DNA from: Rhodococcus rhodnii NBRC 100604
Lineage (GTDB): Bacteria; Actinomycetota; Actinomycetes; Mycobacteriales; Mycobacteriaceae
Direction of reading: 5' to 3'
DNA length: 64,000 bases
NCBI RefSeq assembly: GCF_001894925.1
Contig: NZ_BCXD01000012.1
Location: 92,885-156,884 of the forward strand
Shown here: positions 44,157 through 51,676 of the stretch, one piece after another
Layout of the letters: each line of letters opens with the position of its first letter
Numbering within the stretch: position 1 is the first letter of the stretch
Translations under genes and position numbers: made by a program
Notes under the pieces: generated by a model
What the model was told of the DNA's origin: nothing
The model's input: the letters and a program-made list of their open reading frames with translations, nothing else
Database searches by the model: none

Positions 44157-44876
44157 TCAGCCGATGTAGCGGGAGAGCCGCGCGGACATGCGCGGCTGGA
44201 GTTCGCCGTCGGCGAGAACGCGTTCTTCGACGTATGCGAGATCGCCGCCGTCGACGATTCCGTAGAGCCGCTTCGCGCCGCCGACGAGCGCCCCCGACGT
44301 CGTGCGGATGACGACGTCCGTCGCGAGTTCCCACGACGACTGTGTGCGTGCTTCGCCGTAGTACAGCTCGACGACTCCCGAGGCGTGGGTCAGCAGCAGC
44401 TCGACGACCTCGTCGTTGTTCGCACCGGCGGTCGGATCACCCGTGACCCGCCAGAAACCCGTCTCGCGCTGATCCTCGCGGAGGTAGTCGCCGTCCTCGC
44501 CGAGCACCCAGGTCTGGGAGTTCCACGACAGGTATTCGCCGCCGTTGTGCGAGACGACGATCTGCTGACCGAAGCGGTAGTCGGTGCCGTCGAGGTCGCG
44601 GCCCTCGCCCTCGCCGCGCCACACACCGACGAGCGGCAGGACGGCGAGCAGGGCGTGATTCAGATCGGGGCCGAGGCGGAGATTCGCGGTGTCGTCCGGA
44701 ACCGGCAGATCGGGGAGCGTCGGGACGTTGAGTCCGCGCGTGCCCTCGGCGCGCTCGGCGGCCGCCGCGACCGCGGCGTCGCCGCTACCCGGAACCGGCC
44801 CGGAGGCGGCGCTGCCGGAGTCCGACGACGCGTCGTGCGCGTCGTCGGAGGGAGTGCCGGTGCCGCTGGGGCTCAC
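44157..44876 (-). CDS. nitrobindin-like protein (FABP-like beta-barrel), haem ligand missing
   Basis: A 239-residue protein: a disordered Ser/Ala-rich head of about 70 residues and a nitrobindin beta-barrel starting [13 protein letters not shown], with [19 protein letters not shown] and [22 protein letters not shown]. Nitrobindins bind haem through a His near the end (pattern QxHxxAxL); here that place is Arg in LQPRMSARL. The M. tuberculosis homologue at this place (Rv0813c) is, as I recall, also described as lacking the haem His. A lipid or other ligand is therefore more likely. GTG 44876 overlaps the stop of the small membrane ORF before it. Confidence 0.8.
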   Translation of the reverse strand: MSPSGTGTPSDDAHDASSDSGSAASGPVPGSGDAAVAAAAERAEGTRGLNVPTLPDLPVPDDTANLRLGPDLNHALLAVLPLVGVWRGEGEGRDLDGTDYRFGQQIVVSHNGGEYLSWNSQTWVLGEDGDYLREDQRETGFWRVTGDPTAGANNDEVVELLLTHASGVVELYYGEARTQSSWELATDVVIRTTSGALVGGAKRLYGIVDGGDLAYVEERVLADGELQPRMSARLSRYIG

Positions 44877-44971
44877 GACTCGTCGGTGACCAGACGGTAG
44901 ATCACGTAGAACGTGAACCACGCGATGAGCAGGGAGCACAGCACCAGAAGGAGCTCGAAGAAAATGACCAC
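44873..44971 (-). CDS. small single-helix membrane protein (32 residues)
   Basis: Reading from GTG 44971: [32 protein letters not shown], stop. It has one 22-residue hydrophobic helix and a charged tail. AGGA lies about 6 bases before the start, and TAGGAT is spaced like a leaderless -10 box. Its TGA overlaps the GTG of the nitrobindin-like gene (GTGA), as real neighbouring genes do here. Below the usual size cut-off; no family recognised. Confidence 0.5.
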   Translation of the reverse strand: MVIFFELLLVLCSLLIAWFTFYVIYRLVTDES

Positions 44972-45108
44972 GTCGTCATCCTAACTCTCGTACTCGCACG
45001 CCGTGCTCGGGCATCGCACGACGAGACGGGGGATCGGGACCACGGGACGGACGAGCGCGGCCCCGGACCGACGTGATCGGTCCGGGGCCGCGCTCGGCGC
45101 TCGCCGTC

Positions 45109-45417
45109 CTACTTCTCGGCAGCGGTGACGTCCACGGTGTGGACGCCGGGAGCCTGCGGGCTCACTGCGGCGGTGCCGTTGCCCGACGAGGACAGGGCGC
45201 GCACGGTCCACTCGCCGGGTGCGGCGAAGAAGCGGAAGTCGCCGGTGGCCGATGCCACGACCTCGGCGGTGAACTCACCGCTGCCGTCGAGCAGACGCAC
45301 GAACGCGCCGCCGATCGGCTGGCCGTCGGCCGCGAGGACGCGCCCGGTGATGACGGTTTCCTTCTCGACGTCGACGCCGGCGGGCAGCGTCTGGGTCTGA
45401 ACGGGTGCTCCGCACAT
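45109..45417 (-). CDS. sseC: DUF1416 protein (SseC-like)
   Basis: A 102-residue protein kept next to rhodanese genes in actinobacteria (M. tuberculosis sseC2/Rv0814c). It opens MCGAPVQTQTLPAG with a Cys close to the N-terminus and continues as a transthyretin/CnaB-like beta-sandwich: VITGRVLAADGQPIGGAFVRLLDG, FRFFAAPGEWTVRAL. Its role in sulfur transfer is assumed from context. It starts 2 bases after the sseA stop and is co-transcribed. Confidence 0.88.
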   Translation of the reverse strand: MCGAPVQTQTLPAGVDVEKETVITGRVLAADGQPIGGAFVRLLDGSGEFTAEVVASATGDFRFFAAPGEWTVRALSSSGNGTAAVSPQAPGVHTVDVTAAEK

Positions 45418-45419
45418 GG

Positions 45420-46256
45420 TTACTTCGCCTCCAACTCGATCGGTGCGCCGACCAGCGAGCCGTATTCGACCCAGCTGCCGTCGTAGTTCTTCACATCCGG
45501 CTTGCCGAGGATCTCGTGCAGCACGAACCAGGTGTGGCTCGACCGCTCGCCGATGCGGCAGTAGGCGATCGTCGCCTTGCCGTCCTCGTAGCCCTTCTCC
45601 TTGTAGAGCTCCTCGAGATCGGAGTCCGACTTGAAGGTGCCGTCCTCGTTCGCGGTGGTGCTCCACGGGATGTTGATGGCGCCGGGAACGTGCCCGCGCT
45701 GCTGTGCCTGCTCCTGCGGAAGGTGCGCGGGAGCGAGGATCTTGCCGGAGAACTCGTCGGGCGAACGCACGTCGACGAGGTTCTTGCTGCCGATCGCGTC
45801 GATGACCTCGTCGCGGAACGCGCGGATCGACAGGTCGGGCGACGACGCCTTGTACTCGGTGGCCTCGCGCGTCACGGTGTCCTTGGACAGCGGACGTCCG
45901 TCGAGTTCCCACTTCTTGCGGCCGCCGTCGATCAGCTTGACGTCCTGGTGGCCGTAGAGCTTGAAGTACCAGTACGCGTAGGCCGCGAACCAGTTGTTGT
46001 TGCCGCCGTAGAGGACGACGGTGTCGTCGTTGGCGATGCCGCGAGCCGACAGGAGCTCGGAGAACTGCTCCTGGTTCAGGAAGTCGCGGCGGACTCCGTC
46101 CTGCAGGTCCTTGCGCCAGTCGAGCTTGATGGCGCCTTCGATGTGGCCACCGTCGTAGGCGCTGGTGTCCTCGTCGACCTCGACGAAGACGGTCTTCGGA
46201 GCGTTCAGGTTCTGCTCTGCCCAGTCGGCAGAGACCAGGACGTCGGAGCGAGCCAT
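45420..46256 (-). CDS. sseA: thiosulfate sulfurtransferase (two-domain rhodanese)
   Basis: A 278-residue sulfurtransferase with two rhodanese domains. The active Cys233 lies in the loop YCRIGERSSHTWFVL; the inactive N-domain shows DGGHIEGAIKLDW and VVLYGGNNNWFAAYAYW. It corresponds to M. tuberculosis CysA2/CysA3. It transfers sulfane sulfur from thiosulfate to thiols or cyanide. GAAAGGA precedes the ATG. Upstream lie DUF4395, the Cys-rich leader and its attenuator, pointing to control by cysteine supply. Confidence 0.93.
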   Translation of the reverse strand: MARSDVLVSADWAEQNLNAPKTVFVEVDEDTSAYDGGHIEGAIKLDWRKDLQDGVRRDFLNQEQFSELLSARGIANDDTVVLYGGNNNWFAAYAYWYFKLYGHQDVKLIDGGRKKWELDGRPLSKDTVTREATEYKASSPDLSIRAFRDEVIDAIGSKNLVDVRSPDEFSGKILAPAHLPQEQAQQRGHVPGAINIPWSTTANEDGTFKSDSDLEELYKEKGYEDGKATIAYCRIGERSSHTWFVLHEILGKPDVKNYDGSWVEYGSLVGAPIELEAK

Positions 46257-46281
46257 GGGATTCCTTTCGGTGTGTCGAGCT

Positions 46282-46310
46282 GTGACGAGAAAACGATTCG
46301 TGACGAGAAA
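46282..46310. repeat. 18-base-spaced direct repeats upstream of sseA
   Basis: GTGACGAGAAA occurs at 46282-46292 and again at 46300-46310 in the 85-base gap between sseA and DUF4395. The period of 18 is close to two helical turns; a regulator site is possible. Confidence 0.35.
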
Positions 46311-46341
46311 CGAGTCGGGACGACCTGCTTCGGGGACGAGC

Positions 46342-46848
46342 TCAGTGGGCCGGGCGCAGGCGAAGGACGAGCGGGTAGATCGTGCAGCCGAGGCAGAAGC
46401 CGAACGCGGCGTTGAGCAGTGCCGCGAACAGGGCGAATCCCGCGGCGACGAAGCCGACGGCGACGACGCCCGCGAGCATCGCGATCGCCCCGACGGCGGC
46501 GAAGACGAAGCCGACCGTCTGCGCGAAACGCAGCGGCGCGACCGGTTCGGTCTCCGTCACCGGGGTCAGACGGGGAACCACCAGCGCACGGAAGACCCGG
46601 CCGTACGGGCCGCGATGCGGGCCGAGCGCGGCGCCGATCGCGAACACGACGGCCTGCAGGGCGAGGACGATTCCCGCCACGACGGGGGAGAAGGAGGCGA
46701 CGACGATTGCGGCCGCGAGGACGGCTGTGGTGATCCATGCGACGAAGCGCGGTCCCCGGACGTCCACGCGTGTCACGGTGCCGGGGAGGTCGTTCGAGGG
46801 CGACGGGGTCTCCGTGGCGCCGACGGTGGGGGTGTTCGGTGCGGACAT
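46342..46848 (-). CDS. DUF4395 membrane protein with CxxC
   Basis: A 168-residue membrane protein with about four helices: FVAWITTAVLAAAIVVASF, PVVAGIVLALQAVVFAIGA, FAQTVGFVFAAVGAIAML and a final ALFAALLNAAFGFCLGCTIY. The FCLGC motif is a pair of thiols as in other DUF4395 proteins found beside rhodanese and thioredoxin genes, suggesting a role in sulfur or disulfide traffic across the membrane. Its ATG and ribosome site lie in a hairpin (46849-46892) downstream of the Cys-rich leader ORF. Confidence 0.85.
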   Translation of the reverse strand: MSAPNTPTVGATETPSPSNDLPGTVTRVDVRGPRFVAWITTAVLAAAIVVASFSPVVAGIVLALQAVVFAIGAALGPHRGPYGRVFRALVVPRLTPVTETEPVAPLRFAQTVGFVFAAVGAIAMLAGVVAVGFVAAGFALFAALLNAAFGFCLGCTIYPLVLRLRPAH

Positions 46849-46892
46849 GATGCTCCTGCGCTGGCGGGCGACGGCGCGCCTACGGGAGCATC
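46849..46892 (-). promoter_or_regulatory. hairpin sequestering the DUF4395 ribosome binding site
   Basis: On the message, GATGCTCC (46892-46885) pairs perfectly with GGAGCATC (46856-46849), the latter containing most of the AGGAG site directly before the DUF4395 ATG; the loop is 28 bases. With the Cys-rich leader ORF 89 bases upstream this is a translational attenuator layout. Confidence 0.6.
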
Positions 46893-46980
46893 TCGTGAGA
46901 ACACGATCCCTGTGCGCGACGTGCGATCGATCGGGGCGAGCCGGTGGGGCTCGGCGCCGCGAGGCGGCGACGGACGACGA

Positions 46981-47067
46981 TCAGCGACAGGTACAGCAAC
47001 ACACCCCGAGGCGGCACAGGTCCACTGCGCGGCGTCGGGTGAGCAACAGCTCGGTCGGGGTATGCAC
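46981..47067 (-). CDS. Cys-rich leader peptide (cysteine attenuation uORF)
   Basis: 28 residues starting MHTPTELLLTRRRAVD and ending LCRLGVCCCTCR: five Cys, three consecutive. The LLTRRRxVDLCR...CC pattern matches the actinobacterial Cys-rich leader peptides found before sulfur genes (Ms5788A family), where ribosomes stalling on Cys codons control the next gene. A TAGGCT -10 box (47080-47075) lies 7 bases before the GTG, so the transcript is probably leaderless; the box overlaps the thioredoxin stop codon. Confidence 0.85.
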   Translation of the reverse strand: MHTPTELLLTRRRAVDLCRLGVCCCTCR

Positions 47068-47077
47068 GGCCCAGAGC

Positions 47078-47548
47078 CTACCCGTTTTCTCGCGGAGCGG
47101 AACCCGCGCCCCCTGTGAGGGGCGCAACGGATTCGCGCAGCGCAGCGGCCACGGGAACGCCCGCGATGCGGAAACGCTCGTGCAGGTCGCCGTCGAGAAC
47201 GAACGTGGTGGGAAGCGACAGGACTCCGAATTCCGCTGCCAGCGCGGGATGTTCGTCGATGTCGAGTTCGACGTCGAGCGGCGGTGCCGCGGTCTCGGCC
47301 AACTCCTCGGTCACCCGCGCGACGACGCGTCGCACCGCCGCGCAGGGGCCGCACCAGTCGGCAGAGAAGTGCAGGACGACGGGGCTGCCGGCGGGGCGAG
47401 CGTCGATCTCGGGGATCGCGGCGAGCGGCGACGGCGTTCCGTCGGGCGACGGCGCCGTCGCGCGCACGGCGCCCTCCCGGCGACGCAACAGCAGCCCGAC
47501 GACGACCGCCACGACGACGATCGCGAGGACCACGAGCAGACCGTTCAC
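47078..47548 (-). CDS. thiX: membrane-anchored thioredoxin-like protein
   Basis: A 156-residue protein with one N-terminal helix (GLLVVLAIVVVAVVVGLLL) followed by RRR and a thioredoxin domain with active site WCGPC (Cys66 and Cys69) and cis-Pro in SLPTTFVLDG. It corresponds by position to M. tuberculosis Rv0816c (thiX). The orientation of the domain is probably cytoplasmic given the positive residues after the helix. GTG 47548 overlaps the DUF2993 stop by 4 bases. Confidence 0.88.
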   Translation of the reverse strand: MNGLLVVLAIVVVAVVVGLLLRRREGAVRATAPSPDGTPSPLAAIPEIDARPAGSPVVLHFSADWCGPCAAVRRVVARVTEELAETAAPPLDVELDIDEHPALAAEFGVLSLPTTFVLDGDLHERFRIAGVPVAAALRESVAPLTGGAGSAPRENG

Positions 47549-48321
47549 GCCTGCACCTCGTCGAGCGTGATCGTGACGTCCTCCCCGATGCCCTCGACGA
47601 CGATCTGCGAGCCCTCGGCGTAGACCTCGGTGGGCACGACGCCGAACGGCAGCTGCTCGGGATCGATCGTGCGCGTGAACAGGCCGAGGACGACGGGTTC
47701 GAGCGGATCGGGGATGGAGAAGTCGGCCTGTCCCTCCGGCCCGAAGTAGAAGTCGCTCGCGACGATGTGCACGTCGCCGTCCGCGAGCACGAGGTCGGCC
47801 TGCACCGACACCGTGGTCTCGATGGGACCCACGGGCACCGTCCCCGTCAGGACGACGCCGCCGGCGGTCGTCGGGCCCGAGCCGCCCGAGCCGCCCGTGC
47901 CGTCGGACCTGCTCGCGGGCGGTGCGGACACCTCGAGATCCGGGATGCCGAGGAAACGGCCGAGCTCCGTCGCGCCGACGAGGACACGGCCCTCGAGCAC
48001 GTCGACCGGCAACGACGTGAGCTCTCCGTCGACCAGGGCCGAGTACGGGGCGTGGACGCCGCGAAGGTCGGCCTCGATCGTCACCTCGCCGACGACGTCG
48101 CTGCGCACCCCCTGCGCACGGATCGCGATGTCGCGGTACGAGCCGTCGGCGACCTGCGTCAGGAACGAGAAGCCGCTGATCGTGACCTCGGGGTCGGCGT
48201 CGAGTTCGGCGCCCTTGCGCAGCTCTCTCGAGATCCGGTACTCGGCGTAGGCCGCGGACCCGAAGTCCACGAGCACGGCGAGCCCCAGCAGCAGGGCGAG
48301 TCCGGCGATGAGTTTGCGCAC
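47545..48321 (-). CDS. DUF2993 (LmeA-like) lipid-binding protein
   Basis: A 258-residue secreted or membrane-anchored protein: N-terminal helix [17 protein letters not shown], then the DUF2993 fold ([33 protein letters not shown], late [10 protein letters not shown]). LmeA, the mycobacterial member, binds phosphoinositides and aids lipomannan elongation; this gene is the Rv0817c-type relative and its ligand is unproven. First gene of the two-gene unit with thiX. Its upstream region carries three 17-base tandem repeats. Confidence 0.8.
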   Translation of the reverse strand: MRKLIAGLALLLGLAVLVDFGSAAYAEYRISRELRKGAELDADPEVTISGFSFLTQVADGSYRDIAIRAQGVRSDVVGEVTIEADLRGVHAPYSALVDGELTSLPVDVLEGRVLVGATELGRFLGIPDLEVSAPPASRSDGTGGSGGSGPTTAGGVVLTGTVPVGPIETTVSVQADLVLADGDVHIVASDFYFGPEGQADFSIPDPLEPVVLGLFTRTIDPEQLPFGVVPTEVYAEGSQIVVEGIGEDVTITLDEVQA

Positions 48322-48325
48322 CGGA

Positions 48326-48376
48326 CCATTGTGCAGTGCGGGCCATTGTGCAGTGCGGGCTGTTGTGCCGTACGGG
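48326..48376. repeat. 17-base tandem repeat, three copies
   Basis: CCATTGTGCAGTGCGGG at 48326-48342 and again at 48343-48359, then a diverged copy (CTGTTGTGCCGTACGGG) at 48360-48376. It lies 4 bases upstream of the DUF2993 start. A 17-base period would put successive units on changing faces of the helix. Confidence 0.85.
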
Positions 48377-48415
48377 CCGGAAGTCGCCGAACGGGAGCAT
48401 GCTGTGCTCTACCGG

Positions 48416-48433
48416 GGTTCGCCGAGGCGAACC
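48416..48433. promoter_or_regulatory. palindrome between DUF2993 and glnR
   Basis: GGTTCGCC and GGCGAACC with a 2-base centre, perfect. It lies about 90 bases before the glnR start in the divergent region. Candidate operator; owner unknown. Confidence 0.35.
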
Positions 48434-48521
48434 GGACCGAACACCGCTACTCTGTTTGCGACCCGATCGCGACATGTGTCCGAGTCGCGGCCCTACTGTC
48501 GCAGCACAGAGAGGAGGTCGT

Positions 48522-49277
48522 GTGGAGCTCCTGCTTCTCACCTCCGACCCCGACCCGAAAGCCGTGCTTCCGGCGTTGGCGCTGCTCGCGCACACCGTCC
48601 GGCCGGCGCCGACCGAAGTGTCGTCGCTGCTCGAGGCGGGGGCCGCCGACGTCGCGCTCGTCGATGCTCGCACCGATCTCGCCGCCGCGCGAGGCCTGTG
48701 CCGCTTGCTGGGAAGCACGGGATCCGCCGTCCCGGTCGTCGCCGTCCTGACCGAGGGCGGTCTCGTCGCGGTGAGCTCCGACTGGGGTCTCGACGACATC
48801 CTGCTGCCCGGCACCGGCCCCGCCGAGGTCGACGCGCGGCTGCGTCTGCTGGTCGGCCGCAGCGGCGGTGCCGCCGCCCCCGAGGCGTCCGGCAAGATCA
48901 CGCTCGGCGAACTCGTGATCGACGAGGGCACGTACACCGCCCGGCTGCGTGGCAAGCCGCTCGACCTCACCTACAAGGAGTTCGAACTCCTCAAGTACCT
49001 CGCGCAGCACGCGGGCCGCGTCTTCACGCGCGCCCAATTGCTCCAGGAAGTGTGGGGCTACGACTTCTTCGGCGGCACCCGCACCGTCGACGTCCACGTG
49101 CGGCGGCTGCGCGCCAAGCTCGGCAGCGAGTACGAATCGCTCATCGGCACCGTCCGCAACGTCGGCTACAAGGCCGTCCGCCCGACGCGGAGCAAGTCGG
49201 GCGGTCTCGTCGTCGCGGACGAGAGCGAGTCGGGCGACCTCGAGTTCCCCGACATGGACGGCTCGCCCCTCCGATGA
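48522..49277 (+). CDS. glnR: winged-helix response-regulator-like protein, GlnR type
   Basis: OmpR-like global regulator of nitrogen genes in actinobacteria, 251 residues. A degenerate receiver ([30 protein letters not shown]) is joined to an OmpR winged helix: [30 protein letters not shown] (in parts), [25 protein letters not shown]. GlnR has no dedicated kinase. GTG 48522 follows GAGGAGG. Its stop overlaps the mshD ATG (ATGA); the same pair occurs at M. tuberculosis Rv0818-Rv0819. Confidence 0.88.
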   Translation: MELLLLTSDPDPKAVLPALALLAHTVRPAPTEVSSLLEAGAADVALVDARTDLAAARGLCRLLGSTGSAVPVVAVLTEGGLVAVSSDWGLDDILLPGTGPAEVDARLRLLVGRSGGAAAPEASGKITLGELVIDEGTYTARLRGKPLDLTYKEFELLKYLAQHAGRVFTRAQLLQEVWGYDFFGGTRTVDVHVRRLRAKLGSEYESLIGTVRNVGYKAVRPTRSKSGGLVVADESESGDLEFPDMDGSPLR

Positions 49278-50218
49278 CGCGGTTCGAGCCCGGCACGCCG
49301 CGCAGCCCCGAGTGGTCCGGCGCCGTCGCCGATCCCGGGCAGGTCGACGCCCTCCTCGCGAAGGCAACGGCCGCCGACGGCACCGCTCCGGTGGCGGAAC
49401 AGGGCGTCCACGCCGTGCACGGCCGCGGCGACGCCGCACGTCACCTCGTCGTCGACACCGAGTCGGGTGCGGTGGCCGGGTACGCCCAGGTCGTTCCGGG
49501 GCACGACGACCACGTCGCGATGGCGGAGGTCGTCGTCGATCCCGAGCATCGCGGCCGCGGTCTCGGTGCCGCGCTCGTGTCGGCCGCGCTCGACGAAGGC
49601 GGTCCCGGCGCGCGGGTGTGGGCGCACGGCGACCTACCGGCGGCGCGCGCCGTCGCGGCCCGGCTGGGACTGTCGGGAGCGCGGGAGCTGCTGCAACTCC
49701 GCCGCCCGCTCGCCGATCCGATTCCCCCCGTGGAGGTGCCCGCGGGCGTGACGCTCCGGACCTACGAGGGCCCCGCCGACGACGCCGAACTGCTGCGCGT
49801 CAACGCCGCCGCGTTCGCGTGGCACCCGGAACAGGGCACGTGGACCGAGCGTGACGTCGCCGAACGCCGCGCCGAGCCGTGGTTCGATCCGCGCGGGCTG
49901 TTCCTCGCGGTCGACGACGGCACGGGGCGGCTCCTCGGATTCCACTGGACCAAGGTTCATCCGGCGCAGGGCGACGAACCCGAGGCGGGCGAGGTGTACG
50001 TCGTCGGCGTCGATCCCGATGCGCAGGGCCGTGGCCTCGGCCGCGTCCTGACGATCGCCGGGATGCAGCATCTCGCGGACCTCGGTCTCGGGACCGTCCT
50101 GCTCTACGTCGAGGGCGACAACGCCGCGGCGCTGCACACGTACGAACGCCTGGGTTTCACGCGGTTCCACGTCGACGTCGCCTATGCGCGCGTGACCGCG
50201 ATCACCGCCGCAGAGTGA
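49274..50218 (+). CDS. mshD: mycothiol synthase (acetyltransferase MshD)
   Basis: Last step of mycothiol synthesis: acetylation of Cys-GlcN-Ins with acetyl-CoA. The 314 residues form two GNAT domains; the acetyl-CoA loops are [15 protein letters not shown] (N-domain) and [18 protein letters not shown] (C-domain, active), followed by [34 protein letters not shown] is the MshD signature. Cytosolic. It shows that the host uses mycothiol in place of glutathione. Confidence 0.93.
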   Translation: MTRFEPGTPRSPEWSGAVADPGQVDALLAKATAADGTAPVAEQGVHAVHGRGDAARHLVVDTESGAVAGYAQVVPGHDDHVAMAEVVVDPEHRGRGLGAALVSAALDEGGPGARVWAHGDLPAARAVAARLGLSGARELLQLRRPLADPIPPVEVPAGVTLRTYEGPADDAELLRVNAAAFAWHPEQGTWTERDVAERRAEPWFDPRGLFLAVDDGTGRLLGFHWTKVHPAQGDEPEAGEVYVVGVDPDAQGRGLGRVLTIAGMQHLADLGLGTVLLYVEGDNAAALHTYERLGFTRFHVDVAYARVTAITAAE

Positions 50219-50251
50219 ATGCGCTCACGTCGGCCGACAACTGTTCCTGCT

Positions 50252-50273
50252 GTTCACTTTCCGTTCACTCGTC
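50252..50273 (+). promoter_or_regulatory. Pho box upstream of pstS
   Basis: Two direct repeats GTTCAC at 50252 and 50263 with an 11-base period, matching the actinobacterial PhoP/RegX3-type Pho box unit. A TACGTT -10 box lies at 50301-50306. Induction at low phosphate is inferred. Confidence 0.65.
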
Positions 50274-50369
50274 GGCGAGAGAGTGGACACGAGCGGCCCT
50301 TACGTTGACTCGCTGGGTGGCGACGGTCCATCTGGTGCCCCGTGCACAGAACCGACTTCGGAGGAACGA

Positions 50370-51506
50370 GTGAATCTCAGGCGCAGTGGAGTGCTTCGAG
50401 CCGGCGCGGCAGCCGGGGCGCTTCTGGTGGGGACGATGACCCTGGCGGCGTGCGGCAGCGACGACAACTCGGCATCGAGCGGGATCGACGCGGCGAACTC
50501 CGACGCCACGTGCGAGGGCAAGCCGAATCTCTCGGGTGCGGGGTCGTCGGCGCAGAAGAACGCGATGGATCAGTTCGTCGCCACCTACATCGCCGTCTGC
50601 CAGCAGCAGGGCAAGACGGTCAACGTCGCGTACAACCCGACCGGCTCGGGTGACGGCCGGACGCAGTTCGTCGCGAGCCAGGTCGACTTCGCCGGCTCCG
50701 ACTCGGCGATCAAGGACGAGCAGGCCGAGGAGGCCAAGAACCGCTGCGTCGGCGGCGAGGCATGGAACCTGCCGCTCGTGTTCGGCCCGGTCGCGCTCGC
50801 CTTCAACCTCGAGGGCGTCGACGATCTCGTCCTCGACGCCGACACCACGGCGAAGATCTTCAACGGCCAGATCACCGAGTGGAACGATCCGGCGATCGCG
50901 GCCCTCAACGAGGGCGTTTCGCTTCCCGCGGAGCGAATCACGCCGATCGTGCGCTCGGACTCGTCGGGCACGACCGACAACTTCCAGAAGTACCTCGAGA
51001 CCGCCGCCCCCGAGTCCTGGACGTCGGGTGCCGGCTCGGACTTCACGGGCGGTGTCGGTGAGGGCGCCAAGGGCTCGGCGGGCGTCGCGCAGGCAGTCGC
51101 CGGCGGACCCAACTCGATCACGTACGTCGAGGAGTCCTTCGCGAAGCAGAACGACCTCACCATCGCGAAGCTCGACAACGGCAACGGCCCCGTCGAGCTG
51201 AACGAGACCACGACCGGCAAGGCGATCGAGGAAGCTGCCTTCGTGGGTGACGGCGGCCCCGGCGACCTGACGCTCGACCTGTCGTCGATCTACGGCAACA
51301 CCAGTGCCGAGGCGTACCCGCTCATGCTCGCGACGTACGAGATCGTGTGCTCGGCCGGCTACGACGCCGACACCAGTGCCGCGGTCAAGTCCTTCCTCAC
51401 CAGCGCAGCGAACGAGGGTCAGGAAGGCCTCGCCGAGCAGGGCTACGCGCCGCTCCCGGATTCGATGCGCGAGAAGATCACCGCGTCGGTCGCGGCGATC
51501 GCCTGA
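50370..51506 (+). CDS. pstS: phosphate ABC transporter substrate-binding lipoprotein
   Basis: High-affinity phosphate receptor anchored outside the membrane, 378 residues. Lipobox LAAC with lipid Cys28, then the PstS core: LSGAGSSAQKNAMDQF, NPTGSGDGRTQFVASQVDFAGSDSA (in parts), RSDSSGTTDNFQKYL; Ser/Asp/Arg/Thr residues that bind phosphate are within these. GTG 50370 has GGAGGAAC 3 bases upstream. First gene of pstSCAB behind the Pho box. A very stable hairpin follows it (51613-51647), which can raise pstS above pstCAB. Confidence 0.94.
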   Translation: MNLRRSGVLRAGAAAGALLVGTMTLAACGSDDNSASSGIDAANSDATCEGKPNLSGAGSSAQKNAMDQFVATYIAVCQQQGKTVNVAYNPTGSGDGRTQFVASQVDFAGSDSAIKDEQAEEAKNRCVGGEAWNLPLVFGPVALAFNLEGVDDLVLDADTTAKIFNGQITEWNDPAIAALNEGVSLPAERITPIVRSDSSGTTDNFQKYLETAAPESWTSGAGSDFTGGVGEGAKGSAGVAQAVAGGPNSITYVEESFAKQNDLTIAKLDNGNGPVELNETTTGKAIEEAAFVGDGGPGDLTLDLSSIYGNTSAEAYPLMLATYEIVCSAGYDADTSAAVKSFLTSAANEGQEGLAEQGYAPLPDSMREKITASVAAIA

Positions 51507-51612
51507 TCGACGTTCTTCCCATCACGACGTGACGAGTTCGGACCGCCCGTGGATCTACTATTCGGTAACAGGAAAGTGAATGTGAGCGCATGAGTGACGC
51601 GCCCAGATCCAA

Positions 51613-51647
51613 CGCCCGCTCCACCCCGGCCAGGCCGGGGGCGGGCG
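51613..51647 (+). terminator. pstS-pstC intercistronic hairpin
   Basis: CGCCCGC (51613-51619) pairs with GCGGGCG (51641-51647) and CCCCGGCC (51624-51631) with GGCCGGGG (51633-51640), a 15-base stem with one 4-base bulge. It probably acts as partial terminator or mRNA 3' end protector after pstS. Confidence 0.6.
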
Positions 51648-51676
51648 GTCCGAACAACGCCGTAGCGGAGGCCGAC

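Noticed and set aside
51590..51676. ATG 51590 as the pstC start
   Set aside because: Possible but less likely: weak ribosome site at 13 bases, rare AGA/AGG codons and a 15-pair hairpin inside; GTG 51677 gives the usual length.
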